From the NCBI RefSeq assembly GCF_914767665.1, contig NC_059504.1, positions 33,573,720 to 33,637,719 of the forward strand: a stretch of DNA of 64,000 bases, written 5' to 3'. The position numbers and the translations under genes were made by a program. Every line of letters begins with the position of its first letter. Position 1 is the first letter of the stretch. The notes beneath the pieces were generated by a model that searched no databases, was not told the DNA's origin, and saw only the letters and a list, made by a program, of their open reading frames with translations. Shown one piece after another: positions 32,030 to 42,466 of this stretch. Origin of the DNA: Harmonia axyridis. Its lineage: Eukaryota > Arthropoda > Insecta > Coleoptera > Coccinellidae.

Positions 32030-32066
32030 GGCGAGTTGTGCCGTAGCTGAGGTCGGTTGTGCCGTT
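32030..32066. repeat. Left subterminal GTTGTGCCG repeats of the pogo element
   Basis: GAGTTGTGCCGTAG and TCGGTTGTGCCGTTG stand about 20 bp apart. The same unit recurs at the other end (34482-34525 and 34861-34880, both orientations). Confidence 0.55.
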
Positions 32067-32416
32067 GATAATTAAAGGTGTTTTACGTGAATGAAAATTA
32101 ATTTAGGATTTAAAAACACAATTTTTTTCAACAATATATTTATTGCTTATACTTTTAACTAATCAACATAACTTAAAATTCAGTTATATATAACAATAAG
32201 CATAATAATAAAGAAAAACATAATATCTTTACTTATTTAGCTATTGCAAATATAAAAACACATTTCAGTCAACAATTTGAACTTATTTTTGAACAAATGA
32301 GATCAATTATTGAATATATCAGTCTCTCAGGACTACATTAAAAAAAATAAAGAAGATTTCTTCCGAATTGTAAATTAAAAAACTTATATTTGGTCTTTTA
32401 GAGAAAACAAAACCAG

Positions 32417-34369
32417 TTACTCTATAGATGACTGATCAGAATAGCAATTTGGACATACAAATGCTGGGCTTTCTTCATCGTCAATACATTGTGAATGGGC
32501 CCAATTCTTGCATTCTATGCATTGAATCCATTTTTCTCTAGGGGCAGAATTAGAATATGCGTCACAACATATGATGCAATACCAATCTTGTTCCTCATCA
32601 GAAGTGTCATCATCTTGCAAGACTCTTCTCTTAGCGGGGTTCTTAGTCGTTCTTTTTGCTTGTTTACCTTGTCCCGTGCATTTTCCTTTACCCTTCTTTG
32701 TAGTTTCAATCTCTTTTTTCTTCTTTTTATTAGCATGTTCTTCGGCCAAAGCATCCTTCTCTGGAGTGTCCGTAAGAACAGCTGTCTTTCTTTTACGTCC
32801 TTTATTGCGTCCAACTAATCGAGGAGGTGCTTTAGGCAGTGGTCTTATGAGGTCTGGTGAGAAAATTATTGTATTTTCATCTCCCGCGTTGTTATCAGCT
32901 GATGATTGAGGAAGTTGGAAGCTGCAACAAGGGGTAGTCTCCTGAGAGCATTGACGTCCCACATGTTCTGGATTACCTGATGGTTCAACGCTGCAGTCGC
33001 TTTGCTGTAGAATTGATGGAGTAGTCTCAATCTCTATATTGCAGCCGACATTATTTGAGTCATTAAGATATTCAGCAGTCCTTTCTTGATTGTTTAGAGG
33101 GACAGGAAAGTGGTCTGTATCTTGTGAGGGTCGATTTTCTGGCATCGGGCGGTCAGTGACAGAAGACGGCGCATAATCTTTGTCTGTGAAGATATTTGGG
33201 TCATAGGGCCAAATGCCAGCCTTTTTAAATGCGTTGCTTATATTGATAGGAGTTGCTGCAAGCGGCAAAGCGTATTTTACAATACCTGGTATTTCATAAA
33301 TGCTCATAGTTTTCCCGGGATTAGTTCTCAGCCAGTTGTTTTGAGCTTTAGAACAGTATGCTTTGAATGGGCCGTTGACACCAACATCCAGGGGTTGCAG
33401 ACGGTGGGTGCAGTGTGGTGGGAATGATAATAATATAACAGAGTTTTTCTTGGCCTTTTCGATCACATCAATATCAATATGAGATGAATGATTGTCTAGT
33501 AGTAATAACACTGGTTCATCAGGACTAGGCTTAGTATGCTTTATGAAATGATCCATAAACACTAAGAACTCTTTGTTTGTCATCCAACCGGATTGATTAC
33601 CAGCCCCAATACACTCAGGAGGACCACCTCGGATAAACAGGTCCTTAAATTTCAAACGCGGGAAAACAAACATCGGCGGAATCGAGTTTCCCAGAGCACT
33701 CACCGCTAGCTCAACAGTGACTAAAGTTCCACGTTCAGATGAAACAATTGCTCCTACTTGCTTTGTTCCTTTTTCAGCCAAAATTTTTTTCGGTTTTAAC
33801 ACAGTTGTGACACCAGTCTCGTCCAAATTCCATATACGTGAAGGAGTAAGATTATATTTTGTAATCAAGTCGCCAAGTTTTTCGAAAAATTGATTTACAT
33901 TATATCTGTTGAACGAGCTCGCGCGTCCGGCACTGGTAGCTTCTGGTGTTCTTATTGCAAGAGTAGAGTTCCTCTTCAGGAAGTTTGTAAACCAATCCTT
34001 GCCAGCCTTACCATTGGTATGCCAAGATGGTGGGATGTGTTGAACATTAAACTTCACGGCACACTGGTAAGCAAGTTGTCGTACTTCTTCTGGTAGAAGA
34101 CCAAAATAAATAGAGGCACTTTTCAAAATGTACTCAGACAGTTGTGCCTCTTGATCTTCACTAAACACCATTCTAGATTTAAAACCAACCGAAGGAGTAA
34201 GTCCACTTTTAATTTTTTTGACATACCTTTGAAGAGTTGTATGGCAAATTTCCAATTCACGTGCAACTGTTTTTAATTTACGTCCATCCTTGATGACTGC
34301 ATCAGCCGCTCTTTTTAGAAGATCTTGGGATGTAGTTCCCCTTTGAGTTTTCCGCTTGTAATTCCTCAT
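32417..34369 (-). CDS. pogo transposase (CENP-B/jerky type) with C-terminal PHD finger
   Basis: This is the DDE transposase that would cut and paste the element. The open frame reaches 34405 (662 codons). I prefer the start MRNYKRKTQRGTTS at 34369 because this is the conserved N-terminus of jerky-like proteins. In 662-codon numbering: psq-type HTH about 20-62, CENP-B HTH about 80-155, then the DDE domain with WNLDETGV (Asp195), LLLDNHSSHID (Asp304) and HRLQPLDVGVNGPFK (Asp340), giving DD35D spacing. A low-complexity linker with a KKKKK nuclear signal (560-564) follows. A PHD finger is at 609-655 (Cys610, Cys613, Cys629, Cys632, His637, Cys640, Cys651, Cys654). No stop or frameshift is visible. 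Confidence 0.93.
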   Translation of the reverse strand: MRNYKRKTQRGTTSQDLLKRAADAVIKDGRKLKTVARELEICHTTLQRYVKKIKSGLTPSVGFKSRMVFSEDQEAQLSEYILKSASIYFGLLPEEVRQLAYQCAVKFNVQHIPPSWHTNGKAGKDWFTNFLKRNSTLAIRTPEATSAGRASSFNRYNVNQFFEKLGDLITKYNLTPSRIWNLDETGVTTVLKPKKILAEKGTKQVGAIVSSERGTLVTVELAVSALGNSIPPMFVFPRLKFKDLFIRGGPPECIGAGNQSGWMTNKEFLVFMDHFIKHTKPSPDEPVLLLLDNHSSHIDIDVIEKAKKNSVILLSFPPHCTHRLQPLDVGVNGPFKAYCSKAQNNWLRTNPGKTMSIYEIPGIVKYALPLAATPINISNAFKKAGIWPYDPNIFTDKDYAPSSVTDRPMPENRPSQDTDHFPVPLNNQERTAEYLNDSNNVGCNIEIETTPSILQQSDCSVEPSGNPEHVGRQCSQETTPCCSFQLPQSSADNNAGDENTIIFSPDLIRPLPKAPPRLVGRNKGRKRKTAVLTDTPEKDALAEEHANKKKKKEIETTKKGKGKCTGQGKQAKRTTKNPAKRRVLQDDDTSDEEQDWYCIICCDAYSNSAPREKWIQCIECKNWAHSQCIDDEESPAFVCPNCYSDQSSIE

Positions 34370-34477
34370 TCTGTCAAAGACAATAAATACAGGATGAAGT
34401 ATCATGGCAAAAAGTATTTTATATCTTCCACAAGTGCTCGCATAAACTTAAGTATTACAGAAACAATGAAGGTTGCC

Positions 34478-34901
34478 GTGGGGTTGGTTGTGCCGCGGCA
34501 CAAGCAGCCCCCCATGAACGGCACATTTTACCCCGTTTATGCGAGTGTGATATTTTGCCCTACATATAAATATCAAAGCGCTCTAAGCATTATAATCATA
34601 CTGCATAACAAACTAGGATAAACGACAAACATTTTACTAAAACTTTCATATTAAAAGGACGAAAAATGCCAGCTTGTGACCAAAAAGTATTGAGACGAAA
34701 ATATTTACTTACGTAGAGCTCGAATACACACACATGCACTGACACCCTGTCCCTTCGGCGGACGGAATTAAACTGGCATGCGCATGTCCCGGACTGTTAG
34801 GCATTACGTGAATAACTGCTATCTTATATCTATCTCTTTCTGTTTACGAGATATTCGCGTCGGCACAATTTACCCGCGGCACTTTCAGCCCCGCTCTCCC
34901 C
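34478..34901. repeat. Right end and subterminal repeats of the pogo element
   Basis: GGTTGTGCCGCGGCACAAG near 34484-34502 is itself palindromic. CGGCACATTTTACCCCG follows at about 34518, and CGGCACAATTTACCCGCGGC at 34861-34880, before the terminal repeat. A sharply GC-rich, repeated unit suggests transposase binding sites. Confidence 0.55.
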
Positions 34902-35273
34902 TACAGTTGATATGTCCGAATAAATCTTATTTTATTGGGGAATGTGTTATGATTCAACGTGCAAATAAGTCAATAATCCTAGAAACCTTGGAAAAAAATA
35001 AATGAATACCTCTCAGATGAGGTTTTAATTTTTGTCCCGGTCGATGTTTCAACATTTATGGCAGCCCTAAGCTAGCAGAGCCACCAAGCCAATCGATATC
35101 TTATGGAAAATCTGACAACACCATAATTTTAGGCTCCTTTTAGGCTCACGTTTGAACCCATTACCAAATTTCTGAATATACGTTTTTTTCAAAAAATGAA
35201 AATGCGAAAAATCTACTGAAAAAGTAGATTTCTACTAAATCTGGCCATACTGAGTTTTATTATATTTTCAGTA

Positions 35274-37931
35274 TCTAAGTATATATAAAACCGCTTGCAC
35301 ATTTACGTCAAACTTTAAACGTAAAATCACAGCCCAAACGGGACCATCTAGAGCAAAAATGACAAGAATAAGACCCCCCTCAAAATCGTCTGGAGATCCC
35401 GGGAAAAATCCCAAACCTTCGATTCTCCTCGCGGTTTTCGAGTATACGGGGTGTTTCGGATCATTTTGACATTTCAAGTCCCATATTTCTGTGGTATCTG
35501 TGGACAATTTGACTGTCAGTGTCATGTTAATAATAAATATTTCATTTCCATATATGAAACTTCTTGAAAAAGTTTGTAGTTTCCAAAATTGTTATTCAAT
35601 ATTTAAATAAATGCCGACAGATAAAATGCAAAGTCTTCGGCGAATCGAAAATTCGATAGATATTTGTCAAAATTTTGAAATGAACATTGATATCATCGAA
35701 TGCATTTTCCCCAATTCAGGTTTTTTTAAGTGTTTGTATCATTCAATTGGATATGAATGTTACTTCATTTCAGGAATTTTTCGTTTATTTTCCACAAACT
35801 ATAAAACTACATTCTCTTTCGTGAGAATTTGAATCTATTGCGATAGAAGAGGGAACTACAAAAGAGAACAGAAGCTTCATCTGATCATGTATTAAACAGA
35901 TAGAAAAACTCCTTATAGATAATTCACAATTGGCTTTATTACTGGAAAAAGAGCCAAGTTAGTCAGATGACATTCAAAAATTTCCATGTGTTTTTGGAAT
36001 ATCTAAAATATACACTTTTACGACAGAAGAGTGCAAAAATATAAATGATCAATCCGTTTTTGAAGAATTTGAGTGCAGTGCTGTTGAATTTATAATGAAT
36101 AAGTCAAATCGTTGTGAAATCTTCCATACGAATAATTTCAACTATATGTATATTATCTATTATATTATTTGCCGCTCAACTGAAACATGTATTAATAAAC
36201 CTTGGAAATTAGAGACTCAAACTTTTTACCTGATTTCTCAAAAAGGTTCCACCAAGATATTAAAATTTCTTATGAGGTAACATAAGCCATGGGTATTTGA
36301 AAGGCAAGTCTATTCATTCTGTCTCTTTTTCGTTTGTTTATTAAAGCTATACTAGGATATACATATAAAAAATCAGTTGAAATACTAGTCAAAATGTTAC
36401 GACAGAAATAAAATTTAAAGGATCATTCAGTATATGAAGAATTCCAACATGGCAGTTACTTTTGAAATTGGTATCAATTTTCCAGCAATTCAATGTAGGT
36501 ATAAAATACTTTAAAAAGTAACTATTCTTTAAAACTTTCCATTTAATGAATGAATGATTAAACTCGTATAAACATGTAGATACCTATTTCACTAAAGTTT
36601 TCAATCGTTATAGGAATAGTTGCTCTATGGCCAGTTCGAAAATGCTATCCTACTGATTTATTCATTGCTTTTAATTTTGGTAAAAATTAAATTATTAATT
36701 GATTCAGATCCAAAGTTAACATTTGAAGAAAATCAATTCAGTGTATAGTTATCGAACTCACCAACATGGGTCAATAGTATTGGCTGATACAATTTTAGTA
36801 GATACCGAGGCAGTCATTTCAAATACTGAACACATCTTCTGACTGAAGTAAAACTTGAACAATGATCTTTTGTTACTTGCATCTTGAAATGAATTTTGCA
36901 CTTTTTCAGTGTTCAATAATGAGATAATTATTAAATTGACTCAAGAGATTAACAATATGCTTTATCAGGATTAGTTAATACTGCTAAAGACGTTAATAAA
37001 CCTATTAATTTCTTATATGGTTCATCATTACAACTCTCTTTTGTTGAATCAAATTTCAATTAAGTTTTCAAAGGAGTGATATTCAGCCCTAAACATTTTT
37101 TAGCTTTCCCTAAATTCTTTATGATAAAATTATCATTTGAATTTTCTATCAGATATTATATTCATTCAGAATTAACATTAGTTAAAACGAAAAAGTAATC
37201 CACGTACAATGCAACAACAGTTAGTAAGTTATTTTTTGATTTTATGTAGATACAATGCTCAATTGTTGATCTTTTTTAACTAATATCTATCAAAATTTTA
37301 TTTACTATATATATTGCCCTGTTCAATTTACTTCTGAGTAAAACCCAGAGCTACAAGCTTGCTCTATAACGTAGCGAACCATCATTCAGCTGTCCTCCAC
37401 TAAATCAGAATTATCTAGTGAAATTTCTATATCATCCCTTATCTATGATAACTACATCTCGACTGGTATTAATGAAATTGTTACCTGTATCCCTTTGATC
37501 ATTCACCAGAACCCATAAAACCCTATACCTTCAAGAAATATGCAACAGAAGAGTATGCAAAATTCATCGATACAATTTTCAGATTCTAAAAACGCCTTAA
37601 TTCTTCAGGAATGTCCAATTGGTCTTTCAGTATTATAAATTATTGAAAATAACCTACTATTAACCAAATTTTTAGATTTCAAAAGGTGTCCTTCCTTGTA
37701 TTCTAAATATATACACCCTATATAATTGTTGATTATATATTGTATTTCTTAATAAATTATGGAATAGAAGAATAATTTGTTGCTCAACTGAAAAAAGTAT
37801 TGATGAACCTTGCAAATAAGGGACTTCTTATAACCTGATTTCTCAAAGATGTTGCCCTTGTAAGGCAACATAAGCCATGGGTTTTTGAAAGGTAGATCTA
37901 TTCATTCTGCCTCTTTTCAGTTCATTATGGC
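35274..37931 (-). mobile_element. Composite repeat part B, copy 1
   Basis: It starts TCTAAGTATATATAAAACCG. The first ~330 bp are nearly identical in all four B copies. Later parts match the other copies less well and hold decayed minus-strand copia pol sequence, including ALYVDYFFVLTN near 37190-37225 (the second catalytic Asp is changed to Tyr). It stops at a mariner right-end fragment. Direct repeats such as 36270-36350 against 37855-37930 look like remains of LTRs. Confidence 0.7.
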
Positions 37932-38038
37932 TTATTGTGTGACATCTACGTTATATTTATTTCTACTACCACTTACCGTTACAGCCATCTATTGCAAAAC
38001 GGCGCGCCGTTGCCGCGGCGGAAGCAAAGTTGTACGCC
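37932..38038 (-). mobile_element. mariner right-end fragment
   Basis: It matches 43642-43732 (the right end of the mariner in H1), ending GCAAAGTTGTACGCC. It carries an internal GC-rich change (GGCGCGCCGTTGCCGCGGCG). This is all that is left of part H here. Confidence 0.75.
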
Positions 38039-38040
38039 TT

Positions 38041-38441
38041 ATATAAATATTTATATGAATATCTAAATATAAATATTTTTGAGAGGTTAGGCTTGATATC
38101 GGTGTAATATGGGATTTGGTCCCATAGAAAAACTCGAAGCCCAAAATGGCGAACCCCCTCAAAATTTAAGGCTAGGACCGCCCTTGATTTGTCGTCATGA
38201 AAAGTTATTTGCATCAAATATTTTCATGTGAGCAAGGGCGAAACGGTATATTCTAGGAAAAAAATCATATAGAATTCCAACCTAGAATCAGCATAGTATA
38301 CCGAGTGAATCGTCTGAAATCAGCTAACGATACAAGGTTTCGGAAAAAAAGCTTTTATTTTCTAGCCGGATAGCCAGTGAAGGATCTACCGGCATAGTGA
38401 CGGGGTCCAAGGGGCGGAGCCCCTTCGGCGAGCAGAGCGAG
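38041..38441. repeat. Composite repeat part A, copy 1
   Basis: It begins with AT-rich ATATAAATATTTATATG. It ends with the GC-rich block GTCCAAGGGGCGGAGCCCC followed by TTCGGCGAGCAGAGCGAG, which contains the palindrome AAGGGGC-GGA-GCCCCTT. Copies are at 45911-46307, 49511-49828 and 55701-56085. Confidence 0.85.
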
Positions 38442-39796
38442 TCTAAGTATATATAAAACCGCTTGCACATATACGTCAAACTTTAAACGTAAAATCACAG
38501 CCCAAACGGGACCATCTAGAGCAAAAATGACAAGAATAAGACCCCCCTCAAAATCGTCTGGAGATCCCGGGAAAAATCCCAAACCTTCGATTCTCCCCGC
38601 GGTTTTCGAGTATACGGGGTGTTTCGGATCATTTTGACATTTCAAGTCCCATATTTCTGTGGTATCTGTGGACAATTTGACTGTCAGTGTCATGTTAATA
38701 ATAAATATTCCATTTCGATATATGAAAGTTCTTGAAAAAGTTTGCAGTTTCCAAAATTGTTATTCAATATTTAAATAAATGCCGACAGATAAAATGCAAA
38801 GTCTTCGGCGAATCGAAAATTCGATAGATATTTGTCAAAATTTGGAAATGAACATTTATATCATCGAATGCATTTTCCTCAATTCAGGTTTGTTTGAAGG
38901 GTTTGTATTATTTGGAATTAATTGGATGAATGTTACTTTATTTCAGGAATTTTTCGTTTATTTTCCACAATCTATAAAACTACATTTCCTTTCGTGAGAA
39001 TTTGAATTTATTGCGACAGAAGATGGAACTACCAAAGAGAACAGAAGCTTCATTCATCAATTCAGTCTTGGATTGGAGTAAAAGTTATGCTACTATGAAA
39101 CAGTATTAAACAGATAGAAAGACTCCTTATAGATAATTCACAATTGGCTTTATTACTGGAAAAAAAGAGCCAAGTTAGTCAGATAACAGTCAAGTTTCCA
39201 TGAGTTTTTTGAATATCTAAAATATACACTTTTACGACAGAGGAGTGCAAAAATATAAGTGACCACTCCGTTTTTGAAGAATTTGAGTGCAGTGCTGTTG
39301 AATTTATAATGAATAAGTCAAATCTTTCATACTAATAATTTCAACTATATATACCCTGTTATATTATTTTCCGCTCAACTGAAACATGTATTAATAAACC
39401 TTGGAAATTAGAGACTCTCAAACTTATAACCTGATTTCTCAAAAAGGTTTCACCAAGATAAGATATTATAGGTAATTGCTTATGAGGTAACATAGGCCAT
39501 GGGTATTTGAAAGGCAAGTCTATTCATTATGTCTCTTTTTAGTTCGTTTATTATAGCTATACTGAATATTTCTAAAAATAACATTCACTTTAGATGTGAA
39601 TTAATTAAATTTGGACTTATGCATCATATTATATATGACTATGAAATTGAGAAAGACATATTCTTCTAAATTCCATAATAAGTCTTTTGAATAGTACTTT
39701 GAAGATATTGATTTCAATAACGTATGGAATATATCAGTTGAAATACTAGTCAAAATGTTACGACAGAAATAAATTTTGAAGGATCATTCAGTATAT

Positions 39797-40476
39797 GAAG
39801 AATTTTAACATGGCAGTCACTTTCGAAATTGGTATCAATTTTCCAGCAATTCAATGAAGGTATAAAATACTTTAAAAAGCAACTATTTATTGAAAATTTC
39901 CATTTCATGAATGATCAAATTTGTATAATGTAGATACCTACCTATTTGTTCACTAAAGTTTCCAATCTTTTAATCGTTATAGGAATAGGTGCTATATGGC
40001 CATTTCATCGAACCCACTAATATGGGTCAATAGTATTGACCGATACAATTTTAGTACCGATTTCAAATACTCAGTTCAAATACTTTTGACTGAAGTAAAA
40101 ATTGAACAATGATCTTTCTATCTTGAAATGAATTTTGCACTTTTCCAGTGTTCAACAATGAGATAATTATTAAATTGACTCAAGAAATATGAAGAATTTT
40201 AACATGACAGTTACTTTCGAAATTGGTATCAATTTTCCAGCAATTCAATGAAGGTATAGAATACTTGAAAAAGCAACTATTTATTGAAAATTTCCATGTC
40301 ATGAATGAATGATCAAACTTGTATAAAAATGTAGATAGGTACCTATTTGTTCACTAAAGTTTCCAATCTTTTAATCGTTATAGGAATAGGTGCTATATGG
40401 CCATTTCATCGAACCCACTAATATGGGTCAATAGTATTGACCGATACAATTTTAGTACCGATTTCAAATACTCAGT
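39797..40476. repeat. 395-bp direct tandem duplication inside B2
   Basis: 39797-40077 recurs at about 40192-40476 (from GAAGAATTTTAACATG to AAATACTCAGTT) with few differences. Other B copies have one copy. Confidence 0.75.
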
Positions 40477-41309
40477 TCCTTTTGACTGAAGTAAAATTTG
40501 AACAATGATCTTTGTATCTTGAAATGAGTTTTGCAATTTTCCAGTGTTCAACAATGAGATAATTATTAAATTGACTCAAGAAATTAACAGAGTATGCTAT
40601 ATCAGGACTAGTTAATACTGCTAAAGATGTTAATAAACCTATTAATTTCTTATATGGTTCATCATTACAACTCTTTTTTGTTGAATCAAAATTCAATTTA
40701 GTTTTCACATGTTCACAATCAGACATGTTGAATTGTTGCAATACATATTTGAAGAATATAATCGATAGCTTTACTACCTTTTCCATAATTTCTAGTAATA
40801 TTCATCCCTAATCATTTTTTAGCTTCCCCTAATTTCTTTTTCATAAAATTTTCTATCAGAAAATTCATTCAGAATTAACATTAGTTAAAACAAAAAAGTC
40901 ATCCACGTACAATGCAACAATAGTAAGCCAGTTATTTTTTGATTTATGTAAATACTATGATCAATATTGTTGATCTTTTGAAACTTATATCTATCAAAAT
41001 TTTATTTACTATATAGGACATAAATTGCCCTGTTTAATTCACTTCTGAGTAAAACCCAGAGCCACAAGTCTCGTTCTATAACATAGCATCAATACAATCT
41101 TCAGATACTAAAAAACTCCTTAGTTCCTCAGGAATTTCCAATAGGTCCTTCAAATTGTTGCAATTATATTGTATTTCTTCACAAAATATGGAATAGAAGA
41201 ATAATTTGCTGCTCAACTGAAAAATGTATTGATAAACCTTGGAAATGAGGGACTTCTTATAACCTGATTTCTCAGATATGGGTATCCGAAAGGTAGATCT
41301 ATTATTCAT
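40472..41309 (-). pseudogene. Decayed copia pol (reverse transcriptase end and RNase H)
   Basis: The minus strand carries WLTIVALYVDDFFVLTN near 40880-40930 (catalytic Asp pair kept). In the 40786-40472 frame it carries FKYVLQQFNMSDCEHVKTKL and LTSPDIAYSVNFLSQFNN, the copia blocks between reverse transcriptase and RNase H. The upstream frame 41309-41076 is a further degenerate part. Equivalent but poorer remnants lie in the other B copies. In B4 the catalytic region is deleted near 57955. Confidence 0.75.
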
Positions 41310-42004
41310 TCTGCCTCTTTTCAGTTTGTTTATTACAGCTATACTGAATATTCCTAAAACAAAATCTCACTGTAGGTCTTTTCATAGATCTTATCGAACG
41401 ATTATGTAAATTCAATATTTGTCAAAACTGAAAATAAACATTGAATGCAATTTCTTTAATTCAGGTAGTATTTCTATTAATGAGTCAATGGAATGAATGT
41501 AACTTCAGTTTAGGGCTCACAAGTAAATATCCAATGGAATGATAGCCCTTAAAATATATCTATTATTCATTTTGAATTGACTTACAAGAATATCAATATT
41601 TGTCAATTTTTCCCACCCAATCATCAATTAAATTTGGACTTATGCATCATACATGTCTCTATAAAGAAGAAATGTGCTAATTTAAAATCTTAATGTTGGG
41701 ATTATATTATTATTCAATATTCTCTAAAAATTTTTTACAAACCTATAAGCATGAATAACTGTCTTGAAAGACTGACGCTCACATTTTGATTATTCATTTC
41801 TCCCAAATTCTTCAAAGAAAGAAATTGCCATTTCTGGAAAAATGAGATCTGAGAATTTGGTTGATATCGGTTATTTTTTATTCATTATTAAAGAATACAA
41901 TATACGATTTATATTTGAACAAAATTTTAAGACATGCGTTTGACTGACAACTATGATCATAGAGAAATCTTTGTTTATGGTTATGACTGCGTTCGGCAAA
42001 TCCA

Positions 42005-42125
42005 CACTAGGGATGGGCAAAGGTCAGAAAATTATCGATATCTATATATTGTATCGATATTTTCTGACACTATCGAAATGTATCGAAATATGTAAAAGTT
42101 AAATATCGATATATATCGCTGTGAT
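42005..42125. repeat. Cluster of ATCGATA motifs near a hAT-like end
   Basis: TATCGATA-type palindromes occur about six times within 90 bp, beside TAGGGATGGGCAAA (42008-42021), which resembles a hAT terminus. No partner end was found. Confidence 0.4.
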
Positions 42126-42466
42126 ATTTTGGTGTGAGAAAATTCTGTTGATTTGAATAAAGTTTTTCTATCATAGAGGATAATAATAAGATTCAGTGGA
42201 AAACGACATATTCAGTAGTTTGCTTCCAATTTTATGGAGTATTTTGTCGTCCTGAACATTTATAGGGACATTGATGTTGACGAGGACGCTGTGATTACAA
42301 GGTTTTCAAAGGGTTCAAAGTTTCAAAGACCAAATTAGATTTTGTGATGTAGTTGCCAATTGTCTTCTTTTTTTCATATTAAACAATCTAATTTTTTTTA
42401 AATTTCTACCCGAATGGTTAAAACCCTGATTAGTAAATAATGCTATTATAATACAACAAATACATA

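Larger units (their letters stand above)
31821..34901 (-). mobile_element. pogo-family DNA transposon inserted at TA
   Basis: Terminal inverted repeats start GGGGAGAGCGGGGCTGAACG at 31821 and end with a close inverse ...CGCTCTCCCC at 34901. TA stands on both sides (31819-31820 and 34902-34903), the duplication expected for this superfamily. It is 3081 bp long with one uninterrupted transposase gene on the minus strand. It inserted into the hAT element. Confidence 0.93.
30187..35069. mobile_element. hAT element with perfect 8-bp duplication, split by a pogo element
   Basis: The ends are TAGGGCTGCCATACGTCCCGG and ...TATGGCAGCCCTA. AGCTAGCA is found at 30179-30186 and again at 35070-35077. The internal transposase has decayed except for a C-terminal piece. 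A pogo element sits at 31821-34901. Without it, the hAT copy is about 1.8 kb. Confidence 0.9.
38442..42260 (-). mobile_element. Composite repeat part B, copy 2
   Basis: It starts exactly where A1 ends. The first ~330 bp are near-identical to B1, B3 and B4. It contains the clearest copia remnant (40472-41309, minus) and a 395-bp tandem duplication. Repeated blocks at 39400-39640 and 41230-41660 suggest decayed LTRs of the copia copy. It ends next to the start of H1. Confidence 0.75.

Noticed and set aside
35268..35525. Minus-strand open frame repeated in all B copies (starts MTLTVKLSTDTTEIW)
   Set aside because: Its conservation follows from the near-identical DNA of the repeat. Its end changes with each flank, and one copy has a frame change, so there is no sign of selection on the protein.
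38391..38441. Helitron 3' end
   Set aside because: Hairpin and spacing are suggestive, but CTRR is not at the end of A, and A2 is followed by TGG rather than a T at a CTRR border. No Rep/helicase sequence was seen.
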